A model generated the notes under the pieces. It was not told where the DNA came from, ran no database searches, and saw nothing but the letters and a program-made list of their open reading frames with translations. Position numbers and translations under genes: made by a program. Positions 10,651-22,310 of a DNA stretch of 64,000 nt are shown here, piece by piece. Within the stretch, counting starts at the first letter, position 1, and each line of letters begins with the position of its first letter. Source of the DNA: Zychaea mexicana (Eukaryota > Mucoromycota > Mucoromycetes > Mucorales > Lichtheimiaceae); contig NW_026516758.1 in assembly GCF_025766255.1 (NCBI RefSeq), positions 114,536-178,535 on the forward strand. Reading direction: 5' to 3'.

Positions 10651-11908
10651 TGTGTAGTTGTAATGTTACGCTTGAAAGTTGGAACTCTGGGTCTATAAAC
10701 AATTTTGAGACGAGAGAGAGGGACCGCCAAAAAAGTGACGTCGCTTCGGCCGAGCTCAGCCAATCAGAATCGGATGTTGTCAAAGAGATAGCTAGAATAT
10801 ATAAATGCCAGCGCTGCCAACTTACATGTAAACCCTTTATATCAAATAGTATACCGGTAATTTTTAACGTTAAAAAACCTTGATTTTACTGTCAATCCCG
10901 TACTATTCTGACTCTATATGCTTTTCAGCAATGATACTCAAACCCTCACTTTTACGTAATCATTCTCAAACAAACATGCGGAAATAGTATATATTCCTTA
11001 GCAGCGGTCCATAGCAACATCATGTGCTACCTAGCAACAGGAACATTTTTCATCTTAACAGCACGTTTTCTATAGCAGCAGAGCACTTATCATAACGACA
11101 GCACGTTTTTCATAGTAACGGTAGCGGGCTCTCATTCAGTAACGCTATGTCTGCCTCAGCAACAGCAGATGTGCCGGTCTGCTTCAGTGCGTTTTCCCCA
11201 GCAAAAGCGCAACAGCCATCAATAAGAAGAAGAGTTTAGTCGCCATACAAATGACGTCAACTGCAACACTCAGCTTCGCTCTAAGCTGGCGTGGGTGGGA
11301 TTGTGTGGCAAACTACGATTTGACAATCTCGGGTTCACAGATACAAACTTTTAAGACCAATATGGTTTAAGCATTCTTGTCCCTTTACTGATGAAAATTT
11401 CGAAAGAAAAGGTCCTTATGGTAGGTAACCTGGTACATTAAGAGATTTAGTACCTCGCTGAAGACCGAATAAAGTCGCATACACTAACGAAACAAGAGTA
11501 TCGTACTTTCTTGCTCTACCTGAAGAACACTATAGGACATGCAAGCAGAAAAGTACTATTGTTTCGATATCAAGTAATAATTTAATAAGTGTGCACTTCA
11601 TCTTTTTGCCCTCTGTGCGACACAGATCGGCCAATCGAAAGTGCAGCCAAGGATGATTAGCCAATTATTGGCATTCAACGTAAGAGGTTGCACACACATC
11701 ATGCCACACCAAAACGGCTTTGATGAACCTGAGTTTTTTCACGCTTCTGGAAAAAACATAATATTGACTCTATACAACTCCGTTTTTTGTAACCTTTTTA
11801 GAGAAAAAGAGAGACGCTCGGTCCATTCCGTTATCTCTTTTCTTTTCCCTTGTCTATTTTTATCGTATTTTTCTACAATCGTGAGTAATTTAAAAAACCT
11901 CACACCAA
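10651..11908. other. Intergenic region upstream of the MFSD10-like gene
   Basis: About 1.26 kb between divergent genes. It contains a degenerate tandem repeat at about 11009-11165, described separately. The rest is AT-rich with no supportable gene; the open frame at 11641-11982 overlaps the start of the transporter gene in another frame and has no motif. Confidence 0.55.
11009..11165. repeat. Degenerate repeat of TAGCAACAGCACGTTTTTCA-like units
   Basis: Five to six diverged units of about 20-30 bp are visible: CATAGCAACAT, CTAGCAACAGGAACATTTTT, CTTAACAGCACGTTTTCTA, TAGCAGCAGAGCAC, ATAACGACAGCACGTTTTTC and CATAGTAACGG. Several contain RGYAAC, one half of an RFX-factor X-box. GCTACCTAGCAAC at 11026-11038 is close to a full palindromic X-box. 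It lies about 750 bases upstream of the MFSD10-like gene and 360 bases upstream of NDUFS5, in a position where it could serve either. Regulatory function is inference. Confidence 0.45.
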
Positions 11909-13598
11909 ATGACACAGTCTACAAAACCGGCGACGGCAAAAGGCGGGATTGTGATCTCCGTCATTACCGCGCTCTTGATTGACTTATTGGCATTCACTCT
12001 TATTCTGCCACTATTTCCTCGTTTACTAAACTACTACAGACAAGAAGAAGCAGGAAACAAGGTTAGTAATAACATTGGCAGGAGACATTTTATGTTCTAT
12101 TGTTTTATTCTCTAGAAATATGTTTATGAAGAGGTGCTGGGTAATTAATGCCTGTTGCAACTATTAGGAAACACTGCTTGGATATGCATTGCAGATTATG
12201 GAACAATACAAGCATTTAATATCTGGCGATAGAGGGCATGGGAACAAATGGGATACGGTGTTTCTTGGAGGTTTACTAGGCTCGCTCTTCTCCCTTTTGC
12301 AGTTCATCGTATCACCCATCATTGGTCGAGCCAGTGATCGATTTGGGCGACGAAAGGTGCTCCTGTATACGATGGTAAGGAAGTGATCAGTCTCGAGACG
12401 AGCTAATGCAGTACTAATCTTAAATGTTTGTAAACGATAGATTGGTAACCTGCTTTCGACAGGTATCTGGATCTTTGCTCGGTCATTTACAATGTTCCTG
12501 CTCGCCCGTATCGTTGCGGGACTTAGTGAAGGCAATGTCCAACTCAGCATTGCCATTATATCAGATGTCACTCCGCCTTTACAGCGATCGCGAAGCTTGG
12601 TGAGAAACTTCCCCCTTTTAAAAAGAATCCGATATTGCAATATTGTGATCGACTCATAAAAAACGCCTAAATTAAATATATAGGCTCTCGTGGGTATTGC
12701 TTTTGCTGTAGCATTCACATTTGGACCCGCTATTGGGGCTTGGTTTGCTTCAGTCGATCTGAGCAAGATCTTCCCCGGTGCAAGCGGTATTTACCCATTC
12801 TCTATGCCAGCAATTGTTGCACTAGTGCTATTATCGATCGAGACGCTATACATCTTCAACAAGATCCCAGAGACAAAGGAAGCCAAATCAGCAGCAGCAA
12901 GGAAAGAAGAACAGACCCATACCAAAACACTGAAAAACAATGTCGAGTCGGTCGAACAACGTATCAGCAATTTACGCCGACTTAAACTGATCCACTGCCT
13001 GCATTTATTTCTGTTTTCGGGCATGGAGTTTACCCTTGTTTTCTTGACATTCGACGTGTTGGACTACTCGAATATGCAGCAAGGGAAATTGCTCGGTTAC
13101 ATGGGTATTTTGTCTGCGTTGCTTCAAGGGGGCTATGTGCGTCGACAGGTGCAACGGTTGGGCGAAAAAATGTTGGTATTGCAGGGTATGGCGGCTTGTG
13201 TCATTGGTTTATCGTCGCTAGCGATGGTGGCGTCGAGTGCATATGCTGTTCAATGGCTCTATTTCGGCGTTTCGTGTCTTGCACTAACGACAGGCACTGT
13301 TGTTAACTGTCTCACTGGACTGGCGAGTTTACAATGTCAGGAGGAGGAGGATAGTGATAATGACAAAACCAACGACGAAAAGAAGACCCATCCATCACTT
13401 GCCAAAGGAAGAGCCCTCGGCGAATTTCGTAGTTCCGGACAACTGGGGCGTGCATTGGGTCCTGTTTCAGCATGCGGTTTATACTGGCTTGCCGGTCCAA
13501 CTAAATGCTACGGTACGGGAGCTATCATCATGAGTGCTGTTACCGTGACAACATTTTTAAGTGTTCCATCCACTCGAAAAGTAGTAAAAACAGAATAA
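11909..13598 (+). CDS. MFS transporter, MFSD10/tetracycline-resistance-like
   Basis: Four exons (11909-12061, 12168-12374, 12441-12599, 12684-13598), all phase 0, give about 477 residues. [20 protein letters not shown] is the first helix in MFSD10 style. The loop 2-3 signature [15 protein letters not shown] (MFS motif A) follows, then the helix-4 segment [14 protein letters not shown] and helix-5 [11 protein letters not shown] (motif C-like). A charged central loop at about residues 255-290 separates the two six-helix halves. A second acidic loop, [15 protein letters not shown], lies between helices 10 and 11. The animal homologue (TETRAN) transports organic anions; the substrate here is unknown. 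The start Met precedes [12 protein letters not shown], a short cytosolic N-terminus. Confidence 0.87.
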
Positions 13599-13731
13599 TA
13601 AAAGTTGAATGACCCAAAATTTGTAATTAGAATAGATGAGTAGTGGTACTTTATTATTAATTATCTAGATAGTACAAAATAAAACAGAGAGAGCCAACAC
13701 GACAGTAGTACCAACACGTTTAGGAAGAGAA

Positions 13732-14773
13732 CTAGTGCAAGCGAAGCAACTGTGATTAATACGAGTGTGCAAAAACTTTGATAATCTATGCGACTTACAT
13801 AGTTGCTGGGAACAATGCCCACGCTGCCGTCAGCCTTCTTGGCTTGCCACCAATTACCCTTTCTGTCGAGGATTTCGAGCGTTTCATCCTTGGAAAAAGT
13901 CAACTCGTTTGGATCCTCAGGGTTTGCTTGGTCTAATAGAAGAACAATGTTGAAATGACAGCACGAATGAATATTGGATGTAGATGAGCTAAGGTAAACT
14001 ACACGTCGCTGAAAACTTACATGAATGCAGAGCACTGGCCGTGGGGAACTTTTGGTGTTCTTGATGCGCCTGGGGAATAGGCGGATTGTTGTTGTTGTTG
14101 GCTGGGGTTTGAGGAAGAGGGTTTTCCTTGTTCTGGGACGGCGAGACAAAGTTGCGCTGGATCATGGGTGCGTTGATGCGCGGCAAACCGCCGCCATGAC
14201 GACCACCGTAGAACAACGAGTACAACTTGGATTCCTCAGAGCATCCGAGCAAGAAGACCCAAAGATATTGCATGATGATGAGGATAATCAAACCACCCAA
14301 GGTTGCCTTGGCACCGCTGGTCTGCTCTTGTTCATAGTAGACGATAGGAATGAGATATGTCAAATAGACAATACTGATGGCCAACAATGTCAAAAGCTAG
14401 AAATTATAAAATTATACCGATGAGTTGCCCTTCAATCATTTTTAGACGCAATCCAATTAAGATAGAATACTTTACCAGGCCTCTGTGAGGACCGAATCCA
14501 CCAACACCTATCGCTACAATCATGCCCACTGTAAAGAATAGTTCAAAGATAATAATCCACCACGTCACGCCGTGAAAAGCGGCAACACAAGCGCCGATAA
14601 ATGCAATAAGCCAGCCTGCCTATTGAGAACGCACAAGAGTGATGAGAATCGATAGCATCATGTAGACATTCTGTAAGTTAGAACATTGATTGATGTTATC
14701 TTACAACTGCGAATGCTGCGGTGCCCAAGACGAGCGGATTAGTCAGAGGATAGATGTTTCCGTAGCTGTCCAT
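13732..14773 (-). CDS. SHO1: Sho1-like osmosensor: four-helix membrane protein with C-terminal SH3 domain
   Basis: Five exons (14773-14705, 14619-14476, 14396-14021, 13932-13799, 13749-13732) give about 246 residues. The N-terminal half has four membrane helices: ITPL-type start with [50 protein letters not shown] and two later segments around [16 protein letters not shown] and [19 protein letters not shown] Pro/Asn/Gln-rich linker follows. The SH3 domain carries [17 protein letters not shown], then [20 protein letters not shown]. In yeast, Sho1 sits at sites of polarised growth and recruits Pbs2 through this SH3 to activate the HOG MAP kinase pathway. The last exon adds only LLRLH and a stop. 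If its intron is retained, the frame instead continues to 13661 with a hydrophobic tail. Confidence 0.9.
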
Positions 14774-15799
14774 GATGAACGAGTAAAGAAAAGATCAATA
14801 GCCATGGTAAAAGTCGCGTTGGCTCCATTTATTCCAACGCCTCGACGGGGGTCTCTCTGTTTCTTTTGGCTTGCAAGGGAGGTATAACATGTTTCATCAT
14901 GGGGGAGGGGGTGGTTGAATAAGCATCATACTCCGAGTTTTGTTAAATACATATGCACGCGATGGTGACTATGAATGATTGACTAGAAACAAGTGGAACT
15001 ATGAAGATGAATCTACGTGGTGACATAAATCTGTGCAAAGGACAACGCGAAAATTCGGTTTATAAATACTGTAAGAACTCGATATGATGCAAAAACTATA
15101 TACACACATCATACACGCACTCATTTAGGATATAGCGCCATCCACCCACACTCTTTTGTTCTAGAAGGTATACGTATAAGCTACACAAATTTTCCGAGTT
15201 TCCCGGCGTTTGGCAAGTGACAGATGAATGCGAAACAAATAAATAAACACTCATACACTATATTGCGAGGTCGAACACTGCTATGTTACAAGTAAATCCT
15301 TGTACATTTATTGATAGAATGATGATGTATGATTTTGACCATCTCAAGTACTTGGAATAGAAGTGCTACAATAGTTACTTTGATTCCCTCATCAACTATG
15401 ATACCTTTTTCAGCACAACAAACCCAAGATGATATCACTCCCACAAAAGGCACTTCATTCTGCGGCAAAAGACATCGACGTACCGTCAAAACAACAAGCT
15501 AAAATACTTTCATCGCAGGTACGCGTACACTCCCGGTTTCCTTCCTTTCACCCTTCCTTCAATCGGAAACCACACAGCGATATAGACACTTTACCATAGC
15601 TCATGATCGACAACATCATCATCCATTTGATATTTTCACAATACAGCACAAGGGAAAAGAGAGAGACACATAAAAAAGAGGTTGATCTGTACACTATTGC
15701 AGCACAAAAGTGGGCGATGACTTATTGATTCAAAGACAATAAACTAATAAACGATCGTCCAACTTGTTGAAAGATGGCTACATATGTCTAAGGCTCCGT
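14774..15799. other. Intergenic region between RPS29 and SHO1
   Basis: About 1 kb, AT-rich, including the likely promoter of SHO1 and the 3' side of RPS29. One open stretch at 15286-15489 (minus) has no recognisable motif. No RNA gene was noticed. Confidence 0.5.
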
Positions 15800-16197
15800 T
15801 TAACGGTACTATTATACAAGAAAAAATTTTGGTTAGTCAGTAACTATTTTTTTCCTTGAAGGTCGAAATGCCCACATGCCACGTTTCCCCTTTTCTTCGC
15901 AATTAGAAAAAGAAATTCACCTTGTGGAAACCAATATCGTTGGCATATTCACGGAAGCACTGACGGCAGATGTTCAAGTTGTACTTGCGGATCAAAGCAG
16001 CACTGTGAGCGCAGACACGGCTAATTTTACAGAATTTATTTTTTTTCAAAACGGAACATGTATACATTAGGTCCAATTGAAATTGAAGACAAGCAAAGCA
16101 CTAATAGAAAAGCGAATATAGGAAAGAATACATACCACTGACGGGAGCCCTTACCGAACTGACGGGGGCGCGAGTTCCAAACGTTAGCGTGAGCCAT
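15800..16197 (-). CDS. RPS29: 40S ribosomal protein S29 (uS14)
   Basis: Three exons (16197-16136, 16020-15921, 15808-15800) encode 56 residues, the exact family length. [20 protein letters not shown] is followed by CRVC and, later, [18 protein letters not shown], giving the CxxC...CxxC zinc site of uS14. The protein sits in the head of the small ribosomal subunit. The final exon contributes only Tyr-Arg and the stop (9 nt), consistent with the Phe-Arg end of yeast Rps29. Donor and acceptor are GTGAAT and AATAG. Other homologues also end two residues after the conserved Lys, which supports the short terminal exon. Confidence 0.95.
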
Positions 16198-16647
16198 TTT
16201 TTAAAGCGATTGAGAGAAGGAAGCAGGCTTTTCAAAAATTGCCAACCTTTTTTTACCCTGTGGCTTCGCTGCGTATTCGGAAAGAGCCAATGAAATTGCA
16301 GCATGCGGGTTCCGTTTGACTTCCGGTCGTTTTATGGTTGGCGGCGGGCACTTGAGTACGTTACAATAGTAAGCAGGCACACAAACAAGTGCATGCAAGC
16401 ATTTGCCAATAAGTACATTTTACTTTGGAAATAGAGAACAAACATTGAGGCTTATTACAAATAGCTCAAATTTCAAGATATTTTATATATAAATATAAGA
16501 GAAAATAGATATAAGAATGTTCAAACAACAAGGTGGGTGGGGTGTATATGGTTCAGAAAAGAAGAAAAAAGTAGTGGGAGAGGAAAGAAGACAATTCACA
16601 TATGTAAAGAGAAGAACAGAGAAATAGAGGTATATATAACGACGTGT

Positions 16648-19600
16648 CTATCGCGACGAGTTCATAAGGCCAGAAATCCAAGAGGTACGCTTATCGCGTG
16701 GGCTAGGTGCTTCACCGTTCTCCGAAACAGTGCCTCCACCACGCAAGGGCTTAGCAATACGGCCAAATGTCAGTGCAGCCATCGAGTTCTGCGACTTTTG
16801 CTGCGAGCGTGCATGCTCAAGACGTTCACGCACAGCTTGCAGCTGGGCCTCGAACTTTTGGTTCTGTGTGATCAATTTTTCTTGAGCGTCTTGCAAGAGT
16901 GATTCGAGGCTCTGGATACGCTCATTACGAGCAATCAGCTTGCGTTCGGCTAACGCGACTTCTTTCTTGAGCGATGCGTTCTGTTCAACGAGCTATTGAA
17001 ATAAAAGTTGTTGACTTAGCAATCGTTTTCTTTTCCGGCATGTAGCTGTTGGCTTATTACCTGCTTCTGCACGTTAGTCAACTGCTCCAGGTTGCGTTCC
17101 AAGAAGGCCATCTTCTTTTGCTGGGCCTTGTTGTTGCTCGTCTTGAGAACGTTGTTGTAATGCTCTCGCGTCTCATCAAGCGACATTTCAAGTTCGACCA
17201 CACGCTCACATCGGTTTTGCAGGTCGCGCATCAATGCCTTCTTCATCACTTCAAAGTCGGCCAACTGCTGAGCCATGGACTTGCGCATACGCTCAAGATC
17301 CTTCTCCTTTTCAGAGAGATCACCAGTGCCAGCGGGTGCTGGAGCAGCAGCCTTGTCCGCAAGCGTAGCTTGCAATTGATCGTTGGCAGCCGTGAGATCG
17401 GCCATGGCCTTAGCAAGTCGTTCCTGATCTTGCTGCTTGCGCTCCACCTCGCTCTTGAGCTCTTCAATCTCCTTCTGCTGCACCTCCTTTTTGGCATTGT
17501 GGGCAGCCTCGAGTTTACTCTTGATCTCGGCGATCGTCTCAGCAATGTCAGCCTTGGACTTGACGCCAGCTTCTTCTTCGGCAATTGTCTTGTCGAGAAG
17601 TTCTTCGTACTCTTGTTCAAGGGTACCGAGTCTGGCCTCGAGATCGGTCTTTTTGCGTTCGATTGCACCCTTCTCGTAGGTCAGATCATTGATTGTCTTG
17701 GTATGTTGATCAAGCAGCACCTTGGATTCAGCCAGTTCACGGCGAAGTGCTACGACCTTCTCGGTGCTCAGCTGGCCAGCACCTTCACCATCGAGTTTGC
17801 TAAGAGCATCACGGATTTGGCGCTCTTTCTCATTGATTTGGCCCTAGAAAATTAAAAGGCATTGATAAGTTTTGTTTGTACCACAAAGGATCTAGAATTT
17901 GAGTATGAGCTTTACCGATGGATCGAAACCAGACATCATCTGTGCCATCTTTTCAGCCTTCTTCTTTTCTTTCTCGCCGTCGGATGCTTCCTTGTGTGCA
18001 ACGCGAACTTCGGCGAGGTTTTTCTTGAGTTCCTCAAGTTCAGAAATGAGATCCTGATTTGCTTCCTTGAGCGAGTCCACGGTAATGGCATTCTCTTTAC
18101 TCTCGTACGAGATCTTTTGGAGCTGAAGACGAAGCTCGCTCAGTTCTGAAGTCATCTGCTGGTTTTCCTTGGTAACCAGCTGCTCCTGCTCCTTGTAGTA
18201 GCTCGTTTCTTCTTTAAGCGATTCGAGGAGCTTCTCACGGTTGGCCAATTCGGTCTCCTTTTCAGCGATCTGGTCCATTAACTCGTTCTCGCGCTTCATG
18301 TATTCTTCGCGCTCATCCTTCTCAAGCACGATGGCCGGTGTTGCTGGACGCGAAATTTCCTCAGCAACGGCTGGACTCTTGAAACCAGGTGCTGGCGGCA
18401 ATGACTTGAAATCGCCCTTGGACACCTTGTCCATGGTGACCCATTTGTCTTCAGGAACGGTGTTACCGGCACGCCATACGTTGACTTCGCCTTCCAATGC
18501 AGCAATGTATGTCTGGAAAGTCACTGCATCGGACTTGACCTTCTTCAAGAGTGCCTTGAGTTCAGCGGGCGACAAATCGGCGTTCACCTTGGCCTTGTTC
18601 TTGATGGTCTTTGCACGAACACCGAAACGCAAGGTCGATAAAGTTTCTGCCTCGTTGTACGACGAAGGCGAACAGTTGATAATAAGTGTTGTGCGCGAGT
18701 TACCACCTAGCGACTCTTGCAAAATACGGGTCAATTTGGAATCACGATAGGGAATATGGCTCGACTAGAAGAGAGAGAGAGGCAAAAATTAGGATTAGTA
18801 CACTTTGCATATTCTTGGTTGTAGGATGAAAGTATATGTACCTTGCCGTCCGTCAAAGCATTAATAACCATGCCCAGAGCGGTCAACGACTTGTTGATCT
18901 TCTTTGCTTCTTCAAGCGTTTGGCCAGATGCACCGGTTTTACCAACCTATAGCGTAAGTGAAAACGGTTTAGTTGAGGATTTCATTTAAATCCGAAAGAA
19001 AGAGTGAAGGATCGACATTTACTTTTTCGGAACCGGCCAAATCGACAAGATAGAGCTTGCCACTCTTGGCTGCACCGGTATCAACATTCTTTTGGGTGAT
19101 GGTGATCTGGACGATGGAATGACTTCGAGAACTTTCGGCGTTCATGTTGGTGTAAGCAACGACACGGTTGTTGCCACCGCGACGCATGACTTCGTACACC
19201 TCATCGGCGGAACCTACATAGACTTCCAGCAAGTCCTTGACGTAGATACCCTTTTGCTTATCCTCGTGAATAGGCAGGTTGTCGCGCGAGGCTAGCAAGA
19301 TGAGAGCAAGTGTTTTAGTGGGATGGTTGCTTAAGCACATGTGTTAAAAGCAAAACAACACTCACGGTTAAGCAGATCTCGGACTTTCTCCATGTAAATT
19401 TCCATGTAGGAAACTTTAACGGTGAATTCGAGGTTGCTCGGAGCAGCCATGATACTGGCAAAGATCTGCTCAACGATACGAGGGGTGATACCCTTGGTCT
19501 TTTCGTCATCGATATCGGCACCCTGAAAAGTGAAAAAAGTAAAAACAATTAACTTGTTAGTTTTCTGTGAATCTGGCAAATTGATCTATGCAAAACATCA

Positions 19601-20110
19601 ATGACGTTACCATCATAGTATACGTTTTACCGGAACCGGTCTGACCATAAGCAAACACGGTACCGTTGTAACCGGCGGTGACATCTAGAAGAAACGGTTT
19701 GAAAATTAGAGTGTAAGCGCTTCCGGTACCATCAACGACATATGAACAAGCTCCTTTTTTTCTGTGCTCTTATCGCCAAAGTAAAGACGTACCGTCCACG
19801 ATAGTTTTGACGGAATAGTCAAAGACATCCTTTTGAGCAGTGTTACTGCCATAGACCTTGTCGAACGCAAAAGAGCCCTTGAATTCCTTGCCCTGGAATG
19901 GTGATTACCCCATCCACATAAAGCATTAGCAAAAAAAATAAGAAGATAGAAAGGTCGGCGGCACTTTTAGGTGAGTTTCAAAATACTTACATTCAGTCCT
20001 ACAGCAGTTCCTTCATCGTCAATGTCAATGACGGGAACGCCGCCCTCTCGAATCTCCAGAGAGTTCTGGGGCCGAAAACGACACACGACTTTGATGCTGT
20101 TCCCGGACAT
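16648..20110 (-). CDS. Conventional kinesin (kinesin-1) heavy chain
   Basis: About ten exons encode roughly 920 residues. Motor domain: [17 protein letters not shown] at the start, P-loop [14 protein letters not shown], switch [13 protein letters not shown], switch [12 protein letters not shown], then [18 protein letters not shown] and [20 protein letters not shown]. The fungal neck follows at [20 protein letters not shown]. The remainder is heptad-rich coiled coil (long Glu/Lys/Gln/Leu-rich stretches), broken near residue 370 by a Pro-rich hinge. The tail contains [10 protein letters not shown], the IAK autoinhibitory motif of kinesin-1. In filamentous fungi this plus-end motor moves vesicles and recycles dynein. 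The start Met is immediately before the conserved beta-1 strand. Introns cluster in the motor-coding part, as often in fungal kinesins. Confidence 0.96.
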
Positions 20111-21187
20111 GTTGGGCGGATGGGAAAAGAAATCAGGAAACAGAAAGGCGAGGGGGGGGGTTTGGAAAACGACAAGCGCGGGGCTGGCGCAGAGGAGCTT
20201 AAAACCGACAGGTAAGCGAATCCCGGTTGTACAGAGTATCCTTCACAAGCTAAAACATTTTCAGGTTTCCGGAGGAGTGACAGCCGAGGGCTCATTCATT
20301 TCTCACCGCACACTATACTGACTGCCACACAGAGGGTGTATGATATACGTACGTACGTGTGTACGTACAGCACGGCACCCACACATAATGCACGCATTTC
20401 AACCACGCGCACTCACGCACGTACACAGCATCCACCCCATGATATTTACTCTCTTCTTTCTTTGTCTACACGGTTGTCATGGGAGCAGGCCAGTGAGTCG
20501 CCCTGGGGTAGCTGTCATCGATACTGAAGGGGGAGTGTGAGCTAGAGTGCTAATTCATCATGCGGCAGCGATATGGAGGTGCACTTCTTCTCATCGACCC
20601 GTGTGTGGTACATGATGCAACATTCTGCACATAGAGCCGGAACCTTCTGATCTTCTTGTACCTGATGTCGGAGCAGGGACGAGAGTTAACGGAGTTGCAC
20701 GATGGATTCGGAGCTTATTGCTATTTTTTCATCTGACCAGCGATCTTCTTTTGCGCGGATAGTGGAGTATGTGCCTTTACAATAGACAACAGTTCATACA
20801 GCCTATTTTTGCTTGCAACAAGCGAGATCGATAAGCTAGTGCAATCCAGCCTTCGTTAGTTCAGGCTACGAACGAGGGTATGCTTATATTTCCACAAATG
20901 GCACTTTTCTTCACTCGGTTTTAGGGTGCACAGACGGCTTTGATTGGGACAAGAGAAACAAATGGGCCTGGATCGTGATACAAAAAGACGAAAAGCGGGC
21001 CGGGATATCAATTAACGAGAGACACCTCGCTCACTGAGGACTGAGAGAGAAAGCCAGAGCGATCGACCCAAAGTGAACCAGAAAAAAACCAATTTTTCCT
21101 TTCATTCCTCTTTTTTTTTTCTCTTTCCATACTAGTTTCTTTTGACTCCTTCTCTTCTTTTTTCCTCCACTCTTCTTTCTCGAAGCC
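20111..21187. other. Divergent promoter region of kinesin and LEA2-domain genes
   Basis: About 1.08 kb separating two divergent starts. It contains a G-run near 20151-20160, ACGT-rich repeats (GTACGTACGTGTGTACGTAC around 20349-20368) and CACGCAC-type repeats near 20401. A pyrimidine-rich leader occurs just before 21188. No gene is supported. Confidence 0.55.
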
Positions 21188-22310
21188 ATGGCATCTTATT
21201 ACAATAACCAGCACGACTACGGAGCACCGCCACCGCCACAACACTACCAGGATTCATCCTATCCAATGTACGACATGGGCTACCGCGACAATAACGTGAC
21301 GAGCCCGACTGTTGCGACGGACGACGGCTACGGTGCGAAAAGATCTCGGAATTCTCGGCAGAACGGCCAGTACCAGCACCTAGGCGATGGTGGACCAGTC
21401 TTGTACGTCGAACAACAGCCAGAAAAACGATCGTGTCTCGACAAAATGTGCTGCGGATGCTGCACATGTTTTCCTCGCTGGGCACGATGGATATGCTGCT
21501 TTCTGTTCCTGATTATTGTTGCCATTGGCATCGTGATTGGCGTGCTGGCCGCGCTCTTCAAAACACCTGAGATCAACTTCAATGGTCTCCAGGGCGAACC
21601 ATCCTTCAACTTGACCGGCACCACTGCCAATTTCAACTTTAATTTGAATATCACCGTTGACAACCCTAATGTTCTTGGCGTTACGTTTGAAAAGATCGAA
21701 GCCAAGGTGTGTTTCGATGTGTACTTCTTTATTTTGAGAACTTGATATATGTGCACACTCGCTAATGGGTTGCTGCATATCGCTTAGGCTTATTACCCGG
21801 GTTATCGAGACAAGAGCATCGGTGGAGGTATCAAGGACAATGTGCACATTGGCAAGGAGACTGTCACCACAATTATCTTCCCATTTACCATTTCCGTTGA
21901 TGCCATGAATACAGAAACACAGGCCATCCTGTACGATATCATGGGTAAATGTGGTGTGCTAGGTGGTGAGGCACCCGGGATCACCATTGACTACGATGTC
22001 GTTCCTACCTTGGATATCATCGGTATCAAAATTTCACCCACTATCTCTAACAGCGCCAACTTGCCATGCGACAACTCTGTAAGTTATTGTACCTTGATGG
22101 AAGAAAGGAGAGAAAGATTGAAGGACTAGAGTACTGAACGCATACACAATTTGGGCTTCTGATTCACAGGACATACCGAATCTGTCTGATCTGGGTGGAT
22201 TGACAAGTTTGATTCCTTCCGATGTCGCGAACCAACTTCCGACCAATCTTGGTGATGTTACTGGTCAGCTAGAAAACCTACCGACAGAGAATATACCAAC
22301 GAGCATATAG
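21188..22310 (+). CDS. Single-pass membrane protein with LEA type 2 domain
   Basis: Three exons (21188-21706, 21788-22078, 22170-22310) encode about 316 residues. The N-terminal 85 residues are Tyr/Gln/Pro-rich and cytosolic-looking. A Cys-rich patch (CLDKMCCGCCTCFPRW) sits just before the helix ICCFLFLIIVAIGIVIGVLA and may be palmitoylated. The outer part has the beta-rich LEA2 pattern: FNLTGTTANFNFNLNITVDN, then NVLGVTFEKIEAKAYYPG, then VTTIIFPFTISVDA. Fungal and plant proteins of this type (NDR1/HIN1-like) are poorly characterised membrane-anchored proteins. The C-terminus is a short Leu/Pro/Asn-rich tail with repeated NL-P/L pairs. The Met at 21188 follows a long pyrimidine-rich leader. 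Confidence 0.82.

Noticed and set aside
17049..17855. 268-codon plus-strand frame opposite the kinesin coiled coil
   Set aside because: It is the Leu/His/Ser-rich antisense shadow of the heptad region, where Glu/Lys/Gln codons read as Leu/Phe/Cys on the other strand.
18241..18750. 169-codon plus-strand frame opposite the kinesin motor and neck
   Set aside because: Antisense shadow of a strongly supported coding exon, with no motif of its own.
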